Position numbers and translations under genes: made by a program. This document shows positions 1-10,049 of a stretch of DNA of 64,000 nt, in pieces (the first letter of the stretch is position 1; every line of letters begins with the position of its first letter). The notes under the pieces are model-generated. The model was not told the origin of the DNA. It saw only the letters and a program-made list of their open reading frames with translations, and made no database searches. The stretch is from Pseudomonas koreensis (GTDB lineage Bacteria; Pseudomonadota; Gammaproteobacteria; Pseudomonadales; Pseudomonadaceae): positions 892,497-956,496 of the forward strand of contig NZ_JAAQYM010000002.1 of assembly GCF_012986595.1 (NCBI RefSeq), in the 5' to 3' direction.

Positions 1-367
1 CAGCCTTGCACTCGAACATCAAACTGTCGGCTTCCAGAACCACCAGACCATGGAAGACGCCCGTCGGCAGATCGACACCGACACACTCGCCACCGGCGTG
101 CAGAACCTGCTTTTTCACCACGGCACCGGTTTCATCGAAGATCAGCAGACCCAGCCGGCCCTTGAGCACCAGCAGTGTTTCCGCCTTGTTCTCACCCAGA
201 TGCCGGTGCGGCGGAATATAAGTGCTCGGTTGCAAGCCCACGGCCATGCGATGGCACGCCTCTTCCATCTGGTGGAAGTTGTGGTGCTGACGCCCACGAG
301 GGTTGGCCGCAGCTTTCTCGGCCAATTCAGCGAACAGCGTTTGATCAAGAAAGCCCGGCGTGTTCAT
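1..367 (-). CDS. WbuC-family cupin-fold protein (3' end outside window)
   Basis: The first 122 codons are visible; the stop lies left of the window. The middle of the chain has the cupin metal-site pattern PHRHLGENKAET (about residues 52-63), then short beta-strand-like segments ending in a FHGLVVLE stretch, which is typical of the WbuC-type cupin family. The start ATG is only 3 nt downstream of the hpt stop, so the gene is probably co-transcribed with hpt. WbuC relatives sit in polysaccharide loci in enterobacteria, but the substrate is unknown and nothing here indicates an O-antigen role. Family assignment is fairly firm; function is not. Confidence 0.75.
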   Translation of the reverse strand, partial: MNTPGFLDQTLFAELAEKAAANPRGRQHHNFHQMEEACHRMAVGLQPSTYIPPHRHLGENKAETLLVLKGRLGLLIFDETGAVVKKQVLHAGGECVGVDLPTGVFHGLVVLEADSLMFECKA

Positions 368-370
368 GGA

Positions 371-928
371 TTACATCCCTTTGACGGCAAAAATCCCGTT
401 GGCGTTGCGCCAGTAGCCTTTGTAGTCCATGCCGTAACCGAAGATGTAGCGGTCAACGCATGGCAGGCCGACGAAGTCTGCTTTCAGGTCTGGACGTGCC
501 TTGCGGTCGTGGTCCTTGTCGATCAGCACGGCGGTGTGCACTTTGCGCGCGCCGGCGTGTTTGCAGAAATCGATGATCGCGCCCAGGGTGTGACCTTCGT
601 CGAGGATGTCGTCGATGATCAGCACGTCGCGGTCGATGAACGAAACTTCCGGCTTGGCTTTCCAGAACAGGTCGCCGCCGCTGGTTTCGTTGCGATAACG
701 GGTGGCGTGCAGGTAGGACGCTTCCAGCGGGAACTGCAGGTGAGTCAGCAGTTTGCCGGAGAAGATCAGACCGCCGTTCATCACGCAGAACACCACCGGG
801 TTGCTGTCGGCCAGTTGTTCGTTGATTTGTGCACCGACGCGGGCGATGGCGGCCTCGACTTCAGATTCGGTGTACAGGCAGTCAGCCTCTCGCATGATTT
901 GACGGATATGCTCGAGATCAGCGGACAT
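371..928 (-). CDS. hpt: hypoxanthine-guanine phosphoribosyltransferase
   Basis: The 185-residue protein carries the type I phosphoribosyltransferase PRPP loop DVLIIDDILDEGHT at about residues 101-114, preceded by the flexible-loop and hood regions expected for HPRT. It salvages hypoxanthine and guanine to IMP and GMP with PRPP in the cytosol. I chose the ATG giving MSADLEHIRQ; an in-frame ATG 14 codons upstream has no better support and would reach into the promoter region. It is divergent from upp, another PRPP-dependent salvage enzyme, across a 165-bp gap with two perfect palindromes, so the two may be controlled together. Confidence 0.95.
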   Translation of the reverse strand: MSADLEHIRQIMREADCLYTESEVEAAIARVGAQINEQLADSNPVVFCVMNGGLIFSGKLLTHLQFPLEASYLHATRYRNETSGGDLFWKAKPEVSFIDRDVLIIDDILDEGHTLGAIIDFCKHAGARKVHTAVLIDKDHDRKARPDLKADFVGLPCVDRYIFGYGMDYKGYWRNANGIFAVKGM

Positions 929-1021
929 TGGCGCTCTCCAAGGGGTGGCGGAATTCGGAAAAGCGGCCAAAGGTACGCATCCAGCACGGCCGAATCAAGC
1001 ATTTGTGGACTAACGTACTGT

Positions 1022-1037
1022 ATGTCCTATAGGACAT
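1022..1037. promoter_or_regulatory. 16-bp perfect palindrome, candidate operator between hpt and upp
   Basis: ATGTCCTATAGGACAT is a perfect inverted repeat with no spacer, in the 165-bp gap between the divergent hpt and upp genes. It lies 57 bp before the upp start and 94 bp before the hpt start, a sensible place for a dimeric regulator. Which protein binds it is unknown. Confidence 0.55.
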
Positions 1038-1047
1038 CACCCTCGGA

Positions 1048-1059
1048 TAGATTAATCTA
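1048..1059. promoter_or_regulatory. 12-bp perfect palindrome upstream of upp
   Basis: TAGATTAATCTA is a perfect AT-rich palindrome 10 bp after the 16-bp palindrome. It could be a second operator site or overlap the upp -10 element (TAGATT or TAATCT). The function is inferred from position only. Confidence 0.35.
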
Positions 1060-1093
1060 GGCCGGTTTTTTTGCCCGCCGCCGGAGTTTTTCC

Positions 1094-1732
1094 ATGCCCA
1101 TCCTCGAGATCCGCCATCCGCTGATCCGCCATAAACTCGGCCTGATGCGCCGCGCTGACATCAGCACCAAGAATTTCCGTGAGCTTGCTCAGGAAGTCGG
1201 CGCCCTGTTGACCTATGAAGCTACAAAAGACCTGCCCCTGGAAACCTACGATATTCCAGGTTGGTGCGGCACCGTGTCGGTCGAGAAAATCGCCGGCAAG
1301 AAGATCACCGTCGTGCCAATCCTGCGCGCAGGTATCGGCATGCTGGAAGGCGTGCTGAGCCTGATCCCGGGTGCCAAGGTTTCCGCTGTGGGTGTCGCCC
1401 GCAACGAAGAAACCCTGCAAGCGCACACCTACCTGGAAAAACTGGTTCCGGAAATCAACGAACGCCTGGCGATGATCATCGACCCGATGCTCGCCACCGG
1501 CAGCTCCATGGTTGCGACCATCGACCTGCTGAAAAAGGCCGGTTGCAAGGACATCCGCGCGATGGTGCTGGTTGCCGCGCCGGAAGGCATTGCTGCCGTC
1601 GAGAAGGCTCACCCGGACGTGACCATCTATACCGCCTCTATCGATGAACGTCTGAACGAACACGGTTACATCATCCCAGGGCTTGGCGATGCCGGTGACA
1701 AGATCTTCGGCACCAAGCAGAAGGACGCGTGA
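1094..1732 (+). CDS. upp: uracil phosphoribosyltransferase
   Basis: The 212-residue protein matches the usual length of Upp. It begins with the typical [15 protein letters not shown] segment and holds the PRPP-binding motif DPMLATGSS at about residues 130-138, with the C-terminal uracil-binding stretch around [12 protein letters not shown]. It converts uracil plus PRPP to UMP. The uraA permease starts inside or just after its stop codon, so uptake and phosphoribosylation of uracil are encoded together. Divergent from hpt. Confidence 0.97.
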   Translation: MPILEIRHPLIRHKLGLMRRADISTKNFRELAQEVGALLTYEATKDLPLETYDIPGWCGTVSVEKIAGKKITVVPILRAGIGMLEGVLSLIPGAKVSAVGVARNEETLQAHTYLEKLVPEINERLAMIIDPMLATGSSMVATIDLLKKAGCKDIRAMVLVAAPEGIAAVEKAHPDVTIYTASIDERLNEHGYIIPGLGDAGDKIFGTKQKDA

Positions 1733-1734
1733 GC

Positions 1735-3009
1735 ATGCAGCAAGAGTTCAACGATCCGCTCTGGCGCACGGTGCTGTCCGGCGCCCAGATGCTGTTCGTG
1801 GCTTTCGGCGCCCTGGTGCTGATGCCGCTGATCACCGGCCTTGACCCGAACGTGGCACTGTTTACCGCAGGTCTGGGGACGATCCTGTTCCAGATCGTCA
1901 CCGGGCGTCAGGTGCCGGTGTTTCTCGCGTCGAGCTTCGCTTTCATCACCCCGATCATTCTCGCCAAGGGTCAGTTCGGCCTCGCCGCGACCATGGGCGG
2001 CGTGATGGCGGCCGGTTTCGTCTACACCTTCCTCGGCCTGGCCGTGAAGATCAAAGGCACCGGTTTCATTGACCGTCTGCTGCCGCCAGTGGTGATTGGT
2101 CCGGTGATTATCTCCATCGGCCTGGCCATGGCACCGATTGCCGCAAACATGGCGATGGGCAAGGCTGGCGATGGTGCAGAACTGATCCACTACCAGACCG
2201 CGATGATGATCTCGATGCCGGCACTGCTGACCACGTTGATCGTGGCGGTGTTCGGCAAAGGCATCTTCCGTCTGGTGCCGATCATTTCCGGTGTGCTGGT
2301 CGGTTTTGCCATGTCGTTCTATTTCGGCGTGGTCGATACCGCGAAGATTGCGGCGGCGCCATGGTTCGCCCTGCCGCACTTCACCGCACCGGAGTTCAAC
2401 TGGCAGGCGATCCTGTTCATCGTTCCAGTAGCCCTGGCGCCAGCGATCGAGCACATCGGCGGCGTGATTGCCGTCGGCAGCGTGACCGGCCGTGACTATC
2501 TGAAGAAGCCCGGTCTGCATCGCACCCTGCTCGGTGACGGTATCGCTACCACCGCCGCCGGCCTGTTTGGCGGCCCGCCGAACACCACCTACGCCGAAGT
2601 CACTGGCGCGGTGATGCTGACCAAGAACTACAACCCGAAAATCATGACCTGGGCGGCGATCTTTGCTATTACCCTGGCGTTCATCGGCAAGTTCGGCGCG
2701 CTGCTGCAAAGCATTCCGGTGCCGGTGATGGGCGGGATTCTTTGCCTGTTGTTCGGTTCGATCGCGGCGGTGGGCATGAACACCCTGATCCGTCACAAGA
2801 TCGATCTGGGCGAAGCGCGCAATCTGGTGATCGTCTCGGTGACCCTGGTATTCGGTATCGGCGGTGTGCTGGTCGGCACCGGCACCGGTCCGGACGATTT
2901 CGGCCTCAAAGGCATCGCGCTGTGCGCGGTGGTGGCGATTGCGCTGAACCTGATTCTGCCGGGCAATGACAGCTGGAAGCACAAGAAGGCGGATGAGCCG
3001 CTGATCTAA
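1735..3009 (+). CDS. uraA: uracil-xanthine permease UraA
   Basis: A roughly 425-residue polytopic membrane protein of the nucleobase:cation symporter-2 family. It has many hydrophobic segments and the family signature around ALAPAIEHIGGVIAVG followed by LGDGIATTAAGLFGGPPNTTYAE. It imports uracil at the inner membrane for Upp. I place the start at the ATG (MQQEFND). A GTG two codons upstream at 1729 overlaps the upp stop in a GTGA arrangement and is equally possible. Translation is probably coupled to upp either way. Confidence 0.93.
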   Translation: MQQEFNDPLWRTVLSGAQMLFVAFGALVLMPLITGLDPNVALFTAGLGTILFQIVTGRQVPVFLASSFAFITPIILAKGQFGLAATMGGVMAAGFVYTFLGLAVKIKGTGFIDRLLPPVVIGPVIISIGLAMAPIAANMAMGKAGDGAELIHYQTAMMISMPALLTTLIVAVFGKGIFRLVPIISGVLVGFAMSFYFGVVDTAKIAAAPWFALPHFTAPEFNWQAILFIVPVALAPAIEHIGGVIAVGSVTGRDYLKKPGLHRTLLGDGIATTAAGLFGGPPNTTYAEVTGAVMLTKNYNPKIMTWAAIFAITLAFIGKFGALLQSIPVPVMGGILCLLFGSIAAVGMNTLIRHKIDLGEARNLVIVSVTLVFGIGGVLVGTGTGPDDFGLKGIALCAVVAIALNLILPGNDSWKHKKADEPLI

Positions 3010-3025
3010 AATCTGGCTTATTACC

Positions 3026-3157
3026 TGTGGCGAGGGAGCTTGCTCCCGCTTGACTGCGAAGCAGTCATAAACTCGGCAGATGCGGTATTGCTTTGAACCG
3101 CGTCCGCAGGGTTTGGGGCTGCTGCGCAGCCCAGCGGGAGCAAGCTCCCTCGCCACA
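3026..3157. repeat. REP pair, family A (GGGAGCTTGCTCCC type)
   Basis: Two inverted copies of TGTGGCGAGGGAGCTTGC flank about 80 bp, which itself contains small hairpins. Each copy is also internally palindromic (GGGAGCTTGCTCCC). The element lies between the convergent uraA and hemH and may end transcription from both sides. A second family A pair occurs at 42945-43050. Confidence 0.85.
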
Positions 3158-3161
3158 ACTG

Positions 3162-4187
3162 CTACAGGGCCAGCGGCGCTCGTTCGCAGAGGGTTGCCAA
3201 CGCCTTCGCCCATTGCGGGTCGTCATTCAGGCACGGCACCAGCACCAACTCCTCGCCCCCCGCTTCGCGGAATTGCTCCTTGCCGCGATCGCCAATCTCT
3301 TCCAGCGTCTCGATGCAGTCGGCGACAAACGCCGGGCACATCACCAGAATCTTCTTCACGCCGCTTTTCGCCAGCTCATCGAGCCGCGCTTCGGTGTAGG
3401 GTTCGATCCACTTGGCCCGCCCCAGACGCGACTGAAACGACACCGACCATTTGCCCTCCGGCAAGCCCATGCGTTCGGCGAACAAGGCCGCCGTGCGCAG
3501 GCATTGGGCGCGGTAACAGGTCGCCAGCACGGCCGGCGAAGCGTTCTTGCAGCAGTCTTCGTTCTTGAAGCAGTGATTGCCGGTCGGGTCGAGCTTGGTC
3601 AGGTGTCGCTCGGGCAAGCCGTGGAAGCTCAGCAACAAGTGATCGTAGTCCTGCTGCAGATGCGGTTTCGCACTGGCGACCAAAGCGTCGAGGTATTCCG
3701 GCTGATCGTAAAACGGTTGCAGCACCGAAAGCTGAACACTGAGTTTGTGCTCGCGAATCACCCGCCTGGCTTCTTCGATCACCGTGGTGGTGGTGCTGTC
3801 GGCGAACTGTGGATAAAGCGGCGCAAGGGTAATGCGCTTGTGCCCGGCAGCGACCAATTGCAGCAACTTCGTCTCGATGGATGGCTCGCCATAACGCATC
3901 GCCAGTTCCACCGGGCCGTGGCTCCATTGCGCAGTGACCTGCTGTTGCAAACGACGGCTGAGCACCACCAGCGGCGAGCCCTCCTCCCACCAGATCGAGG
4001 CGTAGGCATGGGCCGATTGTTCGGGCCGCTTGATCAGAATCAGCGACACCAACAGACGCCGCACCGGCCATGGCAGGTCGATCACGTACGGGTCCATCAG
4101 AAATTGATTGAGGTAGCGGCGTACATCGGCCACCGAGGTGGAGGCCGGCGAACCCAGGTTGACCAGAAGCAAGGCGTGATCGGTCAT
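3162..4187 (-). CDS. hemH: ferrochelatase
   Basis: The 341-residue protein begins [14 protein letters not shown], the standard ferrochelatase N-terminus, and has the active-site segment SFHGLPERH around residues 187-195. It inserts ferrous iron into protoporphyrin IX as the last step of protoheme synthesis. A cysteine-rich stretch follows the active site ([14 protein letters not shown], then CYRAQC); some bacterial ferrochelatases use internal cysteines for a [2Fe-2S] cluster, so this one may too. The start ATG is 13 nt after the stop of the upstream epimerase gene, so the two form an operon. Confidence 0.95.
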   Translation of the reverse strand: MTDHALLLVNLGSPASTSVADVRRYLNQFLMDPYVIDLPWPVRRLLVSLILIKRPEQSAHAYASIWWEEGSPLVVLSRRLQQQVTAQWSHGPVELAMRYGEPSIETKLLQLVAAGHKRITLAPLYPQFADSTTTTVIEEARRVIREHKLSVQLSVLQPFYDQPEYLDALVASAKPHLQQDYDHLLLSFHGLPERHLTKLDPTGNHCFKNEDCCKNASPAVLATCYRAQCLRTAALFAERMGLPEGKWSVSFQSRLGRAKWIEPYTEARLDELAKSGVKKILVMCPAFVADCIETLEEIGDRGKEQFREAGGEELVLVPCLNDDPQWAKALATLCERAPLAL

Positions 4188-4200
4188 GCATCGTCCTATT

Positions 4201-5103
4201 TCAAAGGCGGCCGGAGAGATCATCCAGGGCCGCGCGCAAATCCGTGAACTGGAAAGTGAAACCCGCTTCCAGCAAGCGTGCCGGCATGGCCCGTTGGCCG
4301 CCCAGCAACAACAATGACATTTCGCCAAGCCCGACTTTCAGCGCCAGGGCCGGCATTGGCATGAACGCCGGACGGTGCAGCACGCTGCCCAGCGTCTTGG
4401 CAAACTCGCGATTGCGCACCGGGTTGGGTGCGCAGGCATTATAAGGACCGCTCGCCTGATTGCGGTGCAGAAGAAAATCAATCAGGGCGATTTGGTCCTC
4501 GATATGAATCCACGGCATCCACTGCCGACCATTGCCCAGAGGCCCGCCCAGCCCGAGTTTGAACGGCAGCAACAGCCGCGACAAAAAGCCCCCCTCCGCC
4601 GACAGCACCAGCCCGGTGCGCACCAGCACCACGCGGACGCCCTGGGCTTCGGCTCGCTGGGCCGTTTCTTCCCAGGCAATGCACAACTGGCTGGCGAAAT
4701 CGTCGATAACCGGCGGCGAATCTTCGGTCAGCTCGCGCTCACCGCCATCGCCATACCAGCCGATGGCCGAGCCGGAAATCAGCAACGCCGGCTTCTGCTC
4801 ACGCGTTTCCAGCCAAGCCAGCAGGGTTTCGGTCAGGGTGATGCGGCTGCTCCACAACAGCGCCTTGCGCCGATGGGTCCATGGCCGATCGGCAATCGGC
4901 GCACCGGCCAGATTGATGATCGCGTCCAGCGGCTCGTCACCGAGGTCCTCCAGACGCGCGATGCCACGCACCTGTGCACCACAGATTTGCGCGACTTTTT
5001 CCGGACGCCGACTCCACACTGTCAGTTCATGCCCCTGCCCTGACCAGTGTCGGCAGAGCTGACGTCCTATCAAACCAGTACCGCCGGTCAGCAATATGCG
5101 CAT
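4201..5103 (-). CDS. yfcH: TIGR01777-family NAD(P)-binding epimerase (YfcH-like)
   Basis: The 300-residue protein starts with a Rossmann motif [16 protein letters not shown] (glycine loop at residues 7-12). It belongs to the SDR39U1/YfcH family of extended short-chain dehydrogenase-like proteins, supported by [16 protein letters not shown] and the C-terminal [21 protein letters not shown] block. Its substrate is unknown. It is the first gene of a two-gene unit with hemH, and its promoter region is shared with the divergent renalase-like gene, where TGTACA boxes occur. Adjacency to hemH may be only positional. Confidence 0.88.
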   Translation of the reverse strand: MRILLTGGTGLIGRQLCRHWSGQGHELTVWSRRPEKVAQICGAQVRGIARLEDLGDEPLDAIINLAGAPIADRPWTHRRKALLWSSRITLTETLLAWLETREQKPALLISGSAIGWYGDGGERELTEDSPPVIDDFASQLCIAWEETAQRAEAQGVRVVLVRTGLVLSAEGGFLSRLLLPFKLGLGGPLGNGRQWMPWIHIEDQIALIDFLLHRNQASGPYNACAPNPVRNREFAKTLGSVLHRPAFMPMPALALKVGLGEMSLLLLGGQRAMPARLLEAGFTFQFTDLRAALDDLSGRL

Positions 5104-5225
5104 GACATCTTCCTCGCGTGGCGTTTTACCCGGATCACTAGTCTATTTTTATAAGCAGGGATCTTTTCTATCGGGCAGGCTCTATTGTTTAACCATAGGC
5201 CAAGCTGTCAGATCGAGAACGCTAG

Positions 5226-6499
<1,274 letters not shown>

Positions 6500-6503
6500 A
6501 CAT

Positions 6504-6571
6504 CCTGCAGGAGTGAGCCTGCTAGCGAGGGCGTCGTTTCATTCAACACCAATGTTGGCTCACTCCTGCAG
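6504..6571. repeat. degenerate REP pair, family B
   Basis: CCTGCAGGAGTGAGCC and its near complement GGCTCACTCCTGCAG flank 38 bp. The left arm continues as TGCTAGCGA, a one-base variant of the family B core TGCTCGCGA. It follows the TIGR02450 gene by a few bases and could end that transcript before the next promoter. Confidence 0.7.
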
Positions 6572-6607
6572 CGGATTGGGGAGTCCGCAAAAACTTATAC
6601 AAACCAT

Positions 6608-6668
6608 TTGACTTGTACACGCATGAATCTATGCTGTTAAAAGTTGTACAGGAATAACATCCTGTACA
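6608..6668 (+). promoter_or_regulatory. promoter with three TGTACA boxes upstream of the DUF523/LitR operon
   Basis: A -35-like TTGACT (6608-6613) and a -10-like TATGCT (6630-6635) have a 16-bp spacer. TTGTACA boxes lie at 6613-6619 and 6644-6650, and CTGTACAGGAATA begins at 6662, repeating the TTGTACAGGAATA just before it. A related TTATACA is at 6595. The boxes overlap and follow the promoter, as expected for repression by the regulator encoded downstream. The regulator assignment is inference. Confidence 0.5.
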
Positions 6669-6688
6669 GGAATAGATTCGAGGTGTGC

Positions 6689-7651
6689 ATGTCCGACCTT
6701 TCTGCTATCCGGCCCAAAATCGCCATCAGCGCCTGCCTGATGGGCGCCGAAGTGCGCTACAACGGCGGGCACAAGGAATCGCGGCTGTGCAGCCGCACCC
6801 TGGCCGAGCATTTCGAATTCGTCCCGGTATGTCCTGAAGTCGCGATCGGCCTGGGGATTCCTCGTGAGCCGATCCGCCTCGTGGGCAACCCGGACAATCC
6901 TGAGGCAGTCGGCACCGTCAACCCGGCGATCAACGTCACCCAGCCCTTGGCGGCCTACGGCGAGAAAATGGCCGCAGAGCTCACAGACATCTGCGGCTAT
7001 ATCTTCATGCAGCAATCGCCGTCCTGCGGTCTGGAACGGGTCAAGGTCTATCACGCCAACGGCGCACCGGTGAACGGCGGCGGACGTGGCATCTACGCTC
7101 AGGCGTTCTGTGCGCAACACCCGGATTTGCCCGTGGAAGAAGCCGGGCGCCTGAACGATCCGGTGCTGCGAGAAAACTTCATCACCCGCGTGCTCGCCTA
7201 CAGCGAATGGCAACACGTGCTGAAACAAGGCCTGAGCCGTCGCGCACTCACCGAATTCCACTCGCGCTACAAATACCTGCTGATGGCCCACAACCCGGTG
7301 CAGTACAAAGCGCTGGGCAATCTGCTGGGCAACATGGGCAAGACCAATCCGGTCGAGCTGGGCCCGCGCTACTTCAGTGAGCTGATGGCAGCCTTGAAAA
7401 AATGCGCCACCCGCCGCACCCACAGCAATGTCCTGCAGCACATCAGCGGCTACCTGAAGCAAGCCCTCAGTGCCGAAGACAAACAGGAAGTGCAGCACAT
7501 CATCGGCCAGTACCGTCACGGCATCGTACCGTTGGTGGTGCCGCTGACGCTGCTCAAGCATCACTTTCGCCAACACCCGGATCCTTACATTGCGCAGCAG
7601 GTTTACCTGCAGCCGCATCCGGAAAACCTCAGCCTGCGAAACGCCATTTAA
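6689..7651 (+). CDS. DUF523 and DUF1722 domain protein
   Basis: The 320-residue protein has an N-terminal DUF523 domain (ISACLMGAEVRYNGGHK, then FVPVCPEVAIGLGIPREPIR and QQSPSCGLERVKVY, which place conserved cysteines). Its C-terminal DUF1722 domain resembles E. coli YbgA (YKYLLMAHNPVQYKALGNLLG). YbgA lies beside phr in E. coli, and here too the gene stands in the photolyase operon, so a link to light or DNA repair is suggested by context; the biochemistry is unknown. The ATG follows a GAGGT site. Its stop overlaps the next start as TAATG. Confidence 0.9.
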   Translation: MSDLSAIRPKIAISACLMGAEVRYNGGHKESRLCSRTLAEHFEFVPVCPEVAIGLGIPREPIRLVGNPDNPEAVGTVNPAINVTQPLAAYGEKMAAELTDICGYIFMQQSPSCGLERVKVYHANGAPVNGGGRGIYAQAFCAQHPDLPVEEAGRLNDPVLRENFITRVLAYSEWQHVLKQGLSRRALTEFHSRYKYLLMAHNPVQYKALGNLLGNMGKTNPVELGPRYFSELMAALKKCATRRTHSNVLQHISGYLKQALSAEDKQEVQHIIGQYRHGIVPLVVPLTLLKHHFRQHPDPYIAQQVYLQPHPENLSLRNAI

Positions 7652-8592
7652 TGAACGACACACTCGACAGCAGCGCCCGGGAAGACCTGGGTGCAGACTT
7701 CAAGAAAGCCCTCGACGAGGGCTGGCTGCCCATCCGCGAAGTCGCGCGCCAGACCGGCGTCAACGCCATCACCCTGCGCGCCTGGGAGCGTCGTTACGGC
7801 TTGATCGTGCCGCAGCGAACACCCAAGGGCCATCGCCTGTACTCCAGCGAACACGTGCAGCGAATCCTGACCATCCTCACCTGGCTTAACCGCGGTGTGG
7901 CAGTGAGTCAGGTCAAGCCCCTGCTCGACACTCCGCAAGCCTTCGCCGAATCGGTGGAAAGTGACTGGCAACGCCTGCGTCAGGCCTTGCTCAGCGCCGT
8001 CACCCAGCTTGATGAACGCGATCTCGACGACAACATCAACCAGGCCATGGCGCTGTATCCGCCACGCACGCTGTGCGAGCAATTGCTGCTGCCGCTGCTG
8101 ACAGAACTGGAGCAGCGCTGGCAGGGCCAGTTCGGTGCGCAGATGGAACGGGTGTTCTTTTATTCGTGGTTGCGCAGCAAATTCGGTGCGCGCATCTACC
8201 ATAACAACCGACAGCTGCACACCGCGCCGCTATTGTTGATCAATCACTCCGACCTGCCACTGGAACCGCACCTGTGGCTGTGCGCGTGGCTGATCAGCAG
8301 TGCCGATTGCCCGGTGCAAGTATTCGACTGGCCGCTACCGGCCGGAGAACTGGCACTGGCGGTCGAGCACCTGCAGGCACGTTGCGTACTGCTGTATTCC
8401 AGTAAAGCCATGAACCTGGCGCAGCTGCCAAAACTGCTGAATGGCGTCAGTGCTCCAAAAATGCTGGTCGGACCAACGGTATGCATCCACCAGACCGAGT
8501 TGTCCGTAAGAACAACTGAAATCGCTGATTTGTTCCTGGCTGAAGATTCGCTCTCGGCACACCAGGCACTCGTTCAGCGCGGGCTGATTTAA
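7651..8592 (+). CDS. LitR-type MerR-family regulator with cobalamin-binding-like domain
   Basis: The 313-residue protein has a MerR helix-turn-helix near residues 26-95 (LPIREVARQTGVNAITLRAWERRYG, with KGHRLYS as the wing). A helical middle and a C-terminal Rossmann-like half resemble B12-binding regulators of the LitR/CarH group. The usual cobalamin motif with D-x-H-x-x-G is not visible; the matching region reads ERVFFYSWLRSKFGARIYH. It lies directly before phrB, as in other pseudomonads, where class II LitR proteins control light-induced genes. It most likely represses this operon in the dark through the TGTACA boxes. Light sensing itself is inferred from the family. Confidence 0.85.
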   Translation: MNDTLDSSAREDLGADFKKALDEGWLPIREVARQTGVNAITLRAWERRYGLIVPQRTPKGHRLYSSEHVQRILTILTWLNRGVAVSQVKPLLDTPQAFAESVESDWQRLRQALLSAVTQLDERDLDDNINQAMALYPPRTLCEQLLLPLLTELEQRWQGQFGAQMERVFFYSWLRSKFGARIYHNNRQLHTAPLLLINHSDLPLEPHLWLCAWLISSADCPVQVFDWPLPAGELALAVEHLQARCVLLYSSKAMNLAQLPKLLNGVSAPKMLVGPTVCIHQTELSVRTTEIADLFLAEDSLSAHQALVQRGLI

Positions 8593-10049
8593 TGGACACC
8601 GCCATGCAATTGATCTGGCTGCGCAGCGACTTGCGCCAACATGACAACACTGCCCTCGAGGCTGCCGCTGCGCGCGGCCCGACGGTGGCCGTGTATCTGT
8701 TGAGTCCGCAGCAATGGCTGGAGCATGACGATGCCGCGTGCAAGGTCGATTTCTGGCTGCGCAATCTGCGTGAACTGAGCGCCGCCCTCGGCGAGCTGAA
8801 CATCCCGTTGCTGATCCGCACGGCTGCCCATTGGGATCAGGCCCCGGCGGTGCTGCTCGACCTGTGCGTGCGTTTGAATATCCAGGCGGTGCACGTCAAC
8901 GAAGAGTACGGCATTCACGAAAGCCGTCGCGACGCAGCGGTGGCCGTGAGCCTGAAGACCAAAGGCATCGCCTTCCACAGTTACCTTGATCAGCTGCTGT
9001 TCAAGCCCGGTACGGTCCTGACCAAGACCGAGACTTATTTCCAGGTATTCAGCCAGTTTCGCAAGGTCTGTTACGAACGCCTGCACCGCTCAATACCCGC
9101 GTTGGTCAAGACGCCGGGCAAACAGGCGAAGCTGAAAATCGACAGCGATCCGGTACCGGCATCCGTCGAGGGTTTTGCAACGCCTGGCGAGTCCTTGCGC
9201 GCACTGTGGCCGGCCGGCGAACAGGAAGCCCGGCGTCGCCTCGATACCTTTGCCGATGCGCAGATCGACTACTACCAGAGCGAGCGCGACTTTCCGGCCA
9301 AGCCCGGCACCAGCCAACTCTCGGCCTATCTGGCCGCCGGGGTGATCTCGCCGCGTCAGTGTCTGCACGCCGCGCTGCAAAGCAATCAGGGCGAGTTCGA
9401 CAGCGGCAAGGTCGGCGCCGTGACCTGGATCAACGAGCTGCTGTGGCGCGAGTTCTACAAGCACATTCTGGTCGGTTATCCACGGGTCTCGCGTCATCGC
9501 GCCTTTCGCCCGGAAACCGAAGCCCTGGCCTGGCGTAACGCGCCCGAGGATCTGGCCGCGTGGCAAGAGGCGCGCACCGGTTTGCCGATCATCGACGCGG
9601 CCATGCGCCAACTGCTGGAAACCGGCTGGATGCACAACCGCCTGCGCATGGTGGTGGCGATGTTCCTGACGAAAAACCTGCTGATCGACTGGCGTGAAGG
9701 CGAACGTTTCTTCATGCGACATTTGATCGACGGCGATCTGGCGGCGAACAACGGCGGCTGGCAGTGGAGCTCTTCGACCGGTACCGATTCGGCACCGTAC
9801 TTCCGCATTTTCAACCCGCTGAGCCAATCGGAAAAATTCGACAGCGAAGGCCTGTTCATCAAGCACTGGCTGCCTGAGCTGGCCGGGCTGAACAAGAAAG
9901 AAGTGCACAACCCGGCCAGTGCCGGCGGGCTGTTCGGCATCGCAGACTATCCGTCGCCGATCGTCAATCTTGGGGCCTCACGGGAACGGGCGCTGGCCGC
10001 CTTCAAGAACCTGCCCGCGCGTGCGTCCACGGGAGAGTTCCATGAGTGA
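8592..10049 (+). CDS. phrB: deoxyribodipyrimidine photolyase (class I CPD photolyase)
   Basis: The 485-residue protein begins with the antenna-chromophore domain (MQLIWLRSDLRQHDN). It ends with the FAD-binding photolyase domain: WINELLWREFYKHIL, then GLPIIDAAMRQLLETGWMHN, and LAANNGGWQWSSSTGTDSAP. It repairs cyclobutane pyrimidine dimers with blue or near-UV light. The ATG at 8592 overlaps the regulator stop as TAATG. A second ATG at 8604 (MQLIWLRS) is an equally plausible start and matches many homologues. The next ORF overlaps its 3' end by 8 bp. Confidence 0.96.
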   Translation: MDTAMQLIWLRSDLRQHDNTALEAAAARGPTVAVYLLSPQQWLEHDDAACKVDFWLRNLRELSAALGELNIPLLIRTAAHWDQAPAVLLDLCVRLNIQAVHVNEEYGIHESRRDAAVAVSLKTKGIAFHSYLDQLLFKPGTVLTKTETYFQVFSQFRKVCYERLHRSIPALVKTPGKQAKLKIDSDPVPASVEGFATPGESLRALWPAGEQEARRRLDTFADAQIDYYQSERDFPAKPGTSQLSAYLAAGVISPRQCLHAALQSNQGEFDSGKVGAVTWINELLWREFYKHILVGYPRVSRHRAFRPETEALAWRNAPEDLAAWQEARTGLPIIDAAMRQLLETGWMHNRLRMVVAMFLTKNLLIDWREGERFFMRHLIDGDLAANNGGWQWSSSTGTDSAPYFRIFNPLSQSEKFDSEGLFIKHWLPELAGLNKKEVHNPASAGGLFGIADYPSPIVNLGASRERALAAFKNLPARASTGEFHE

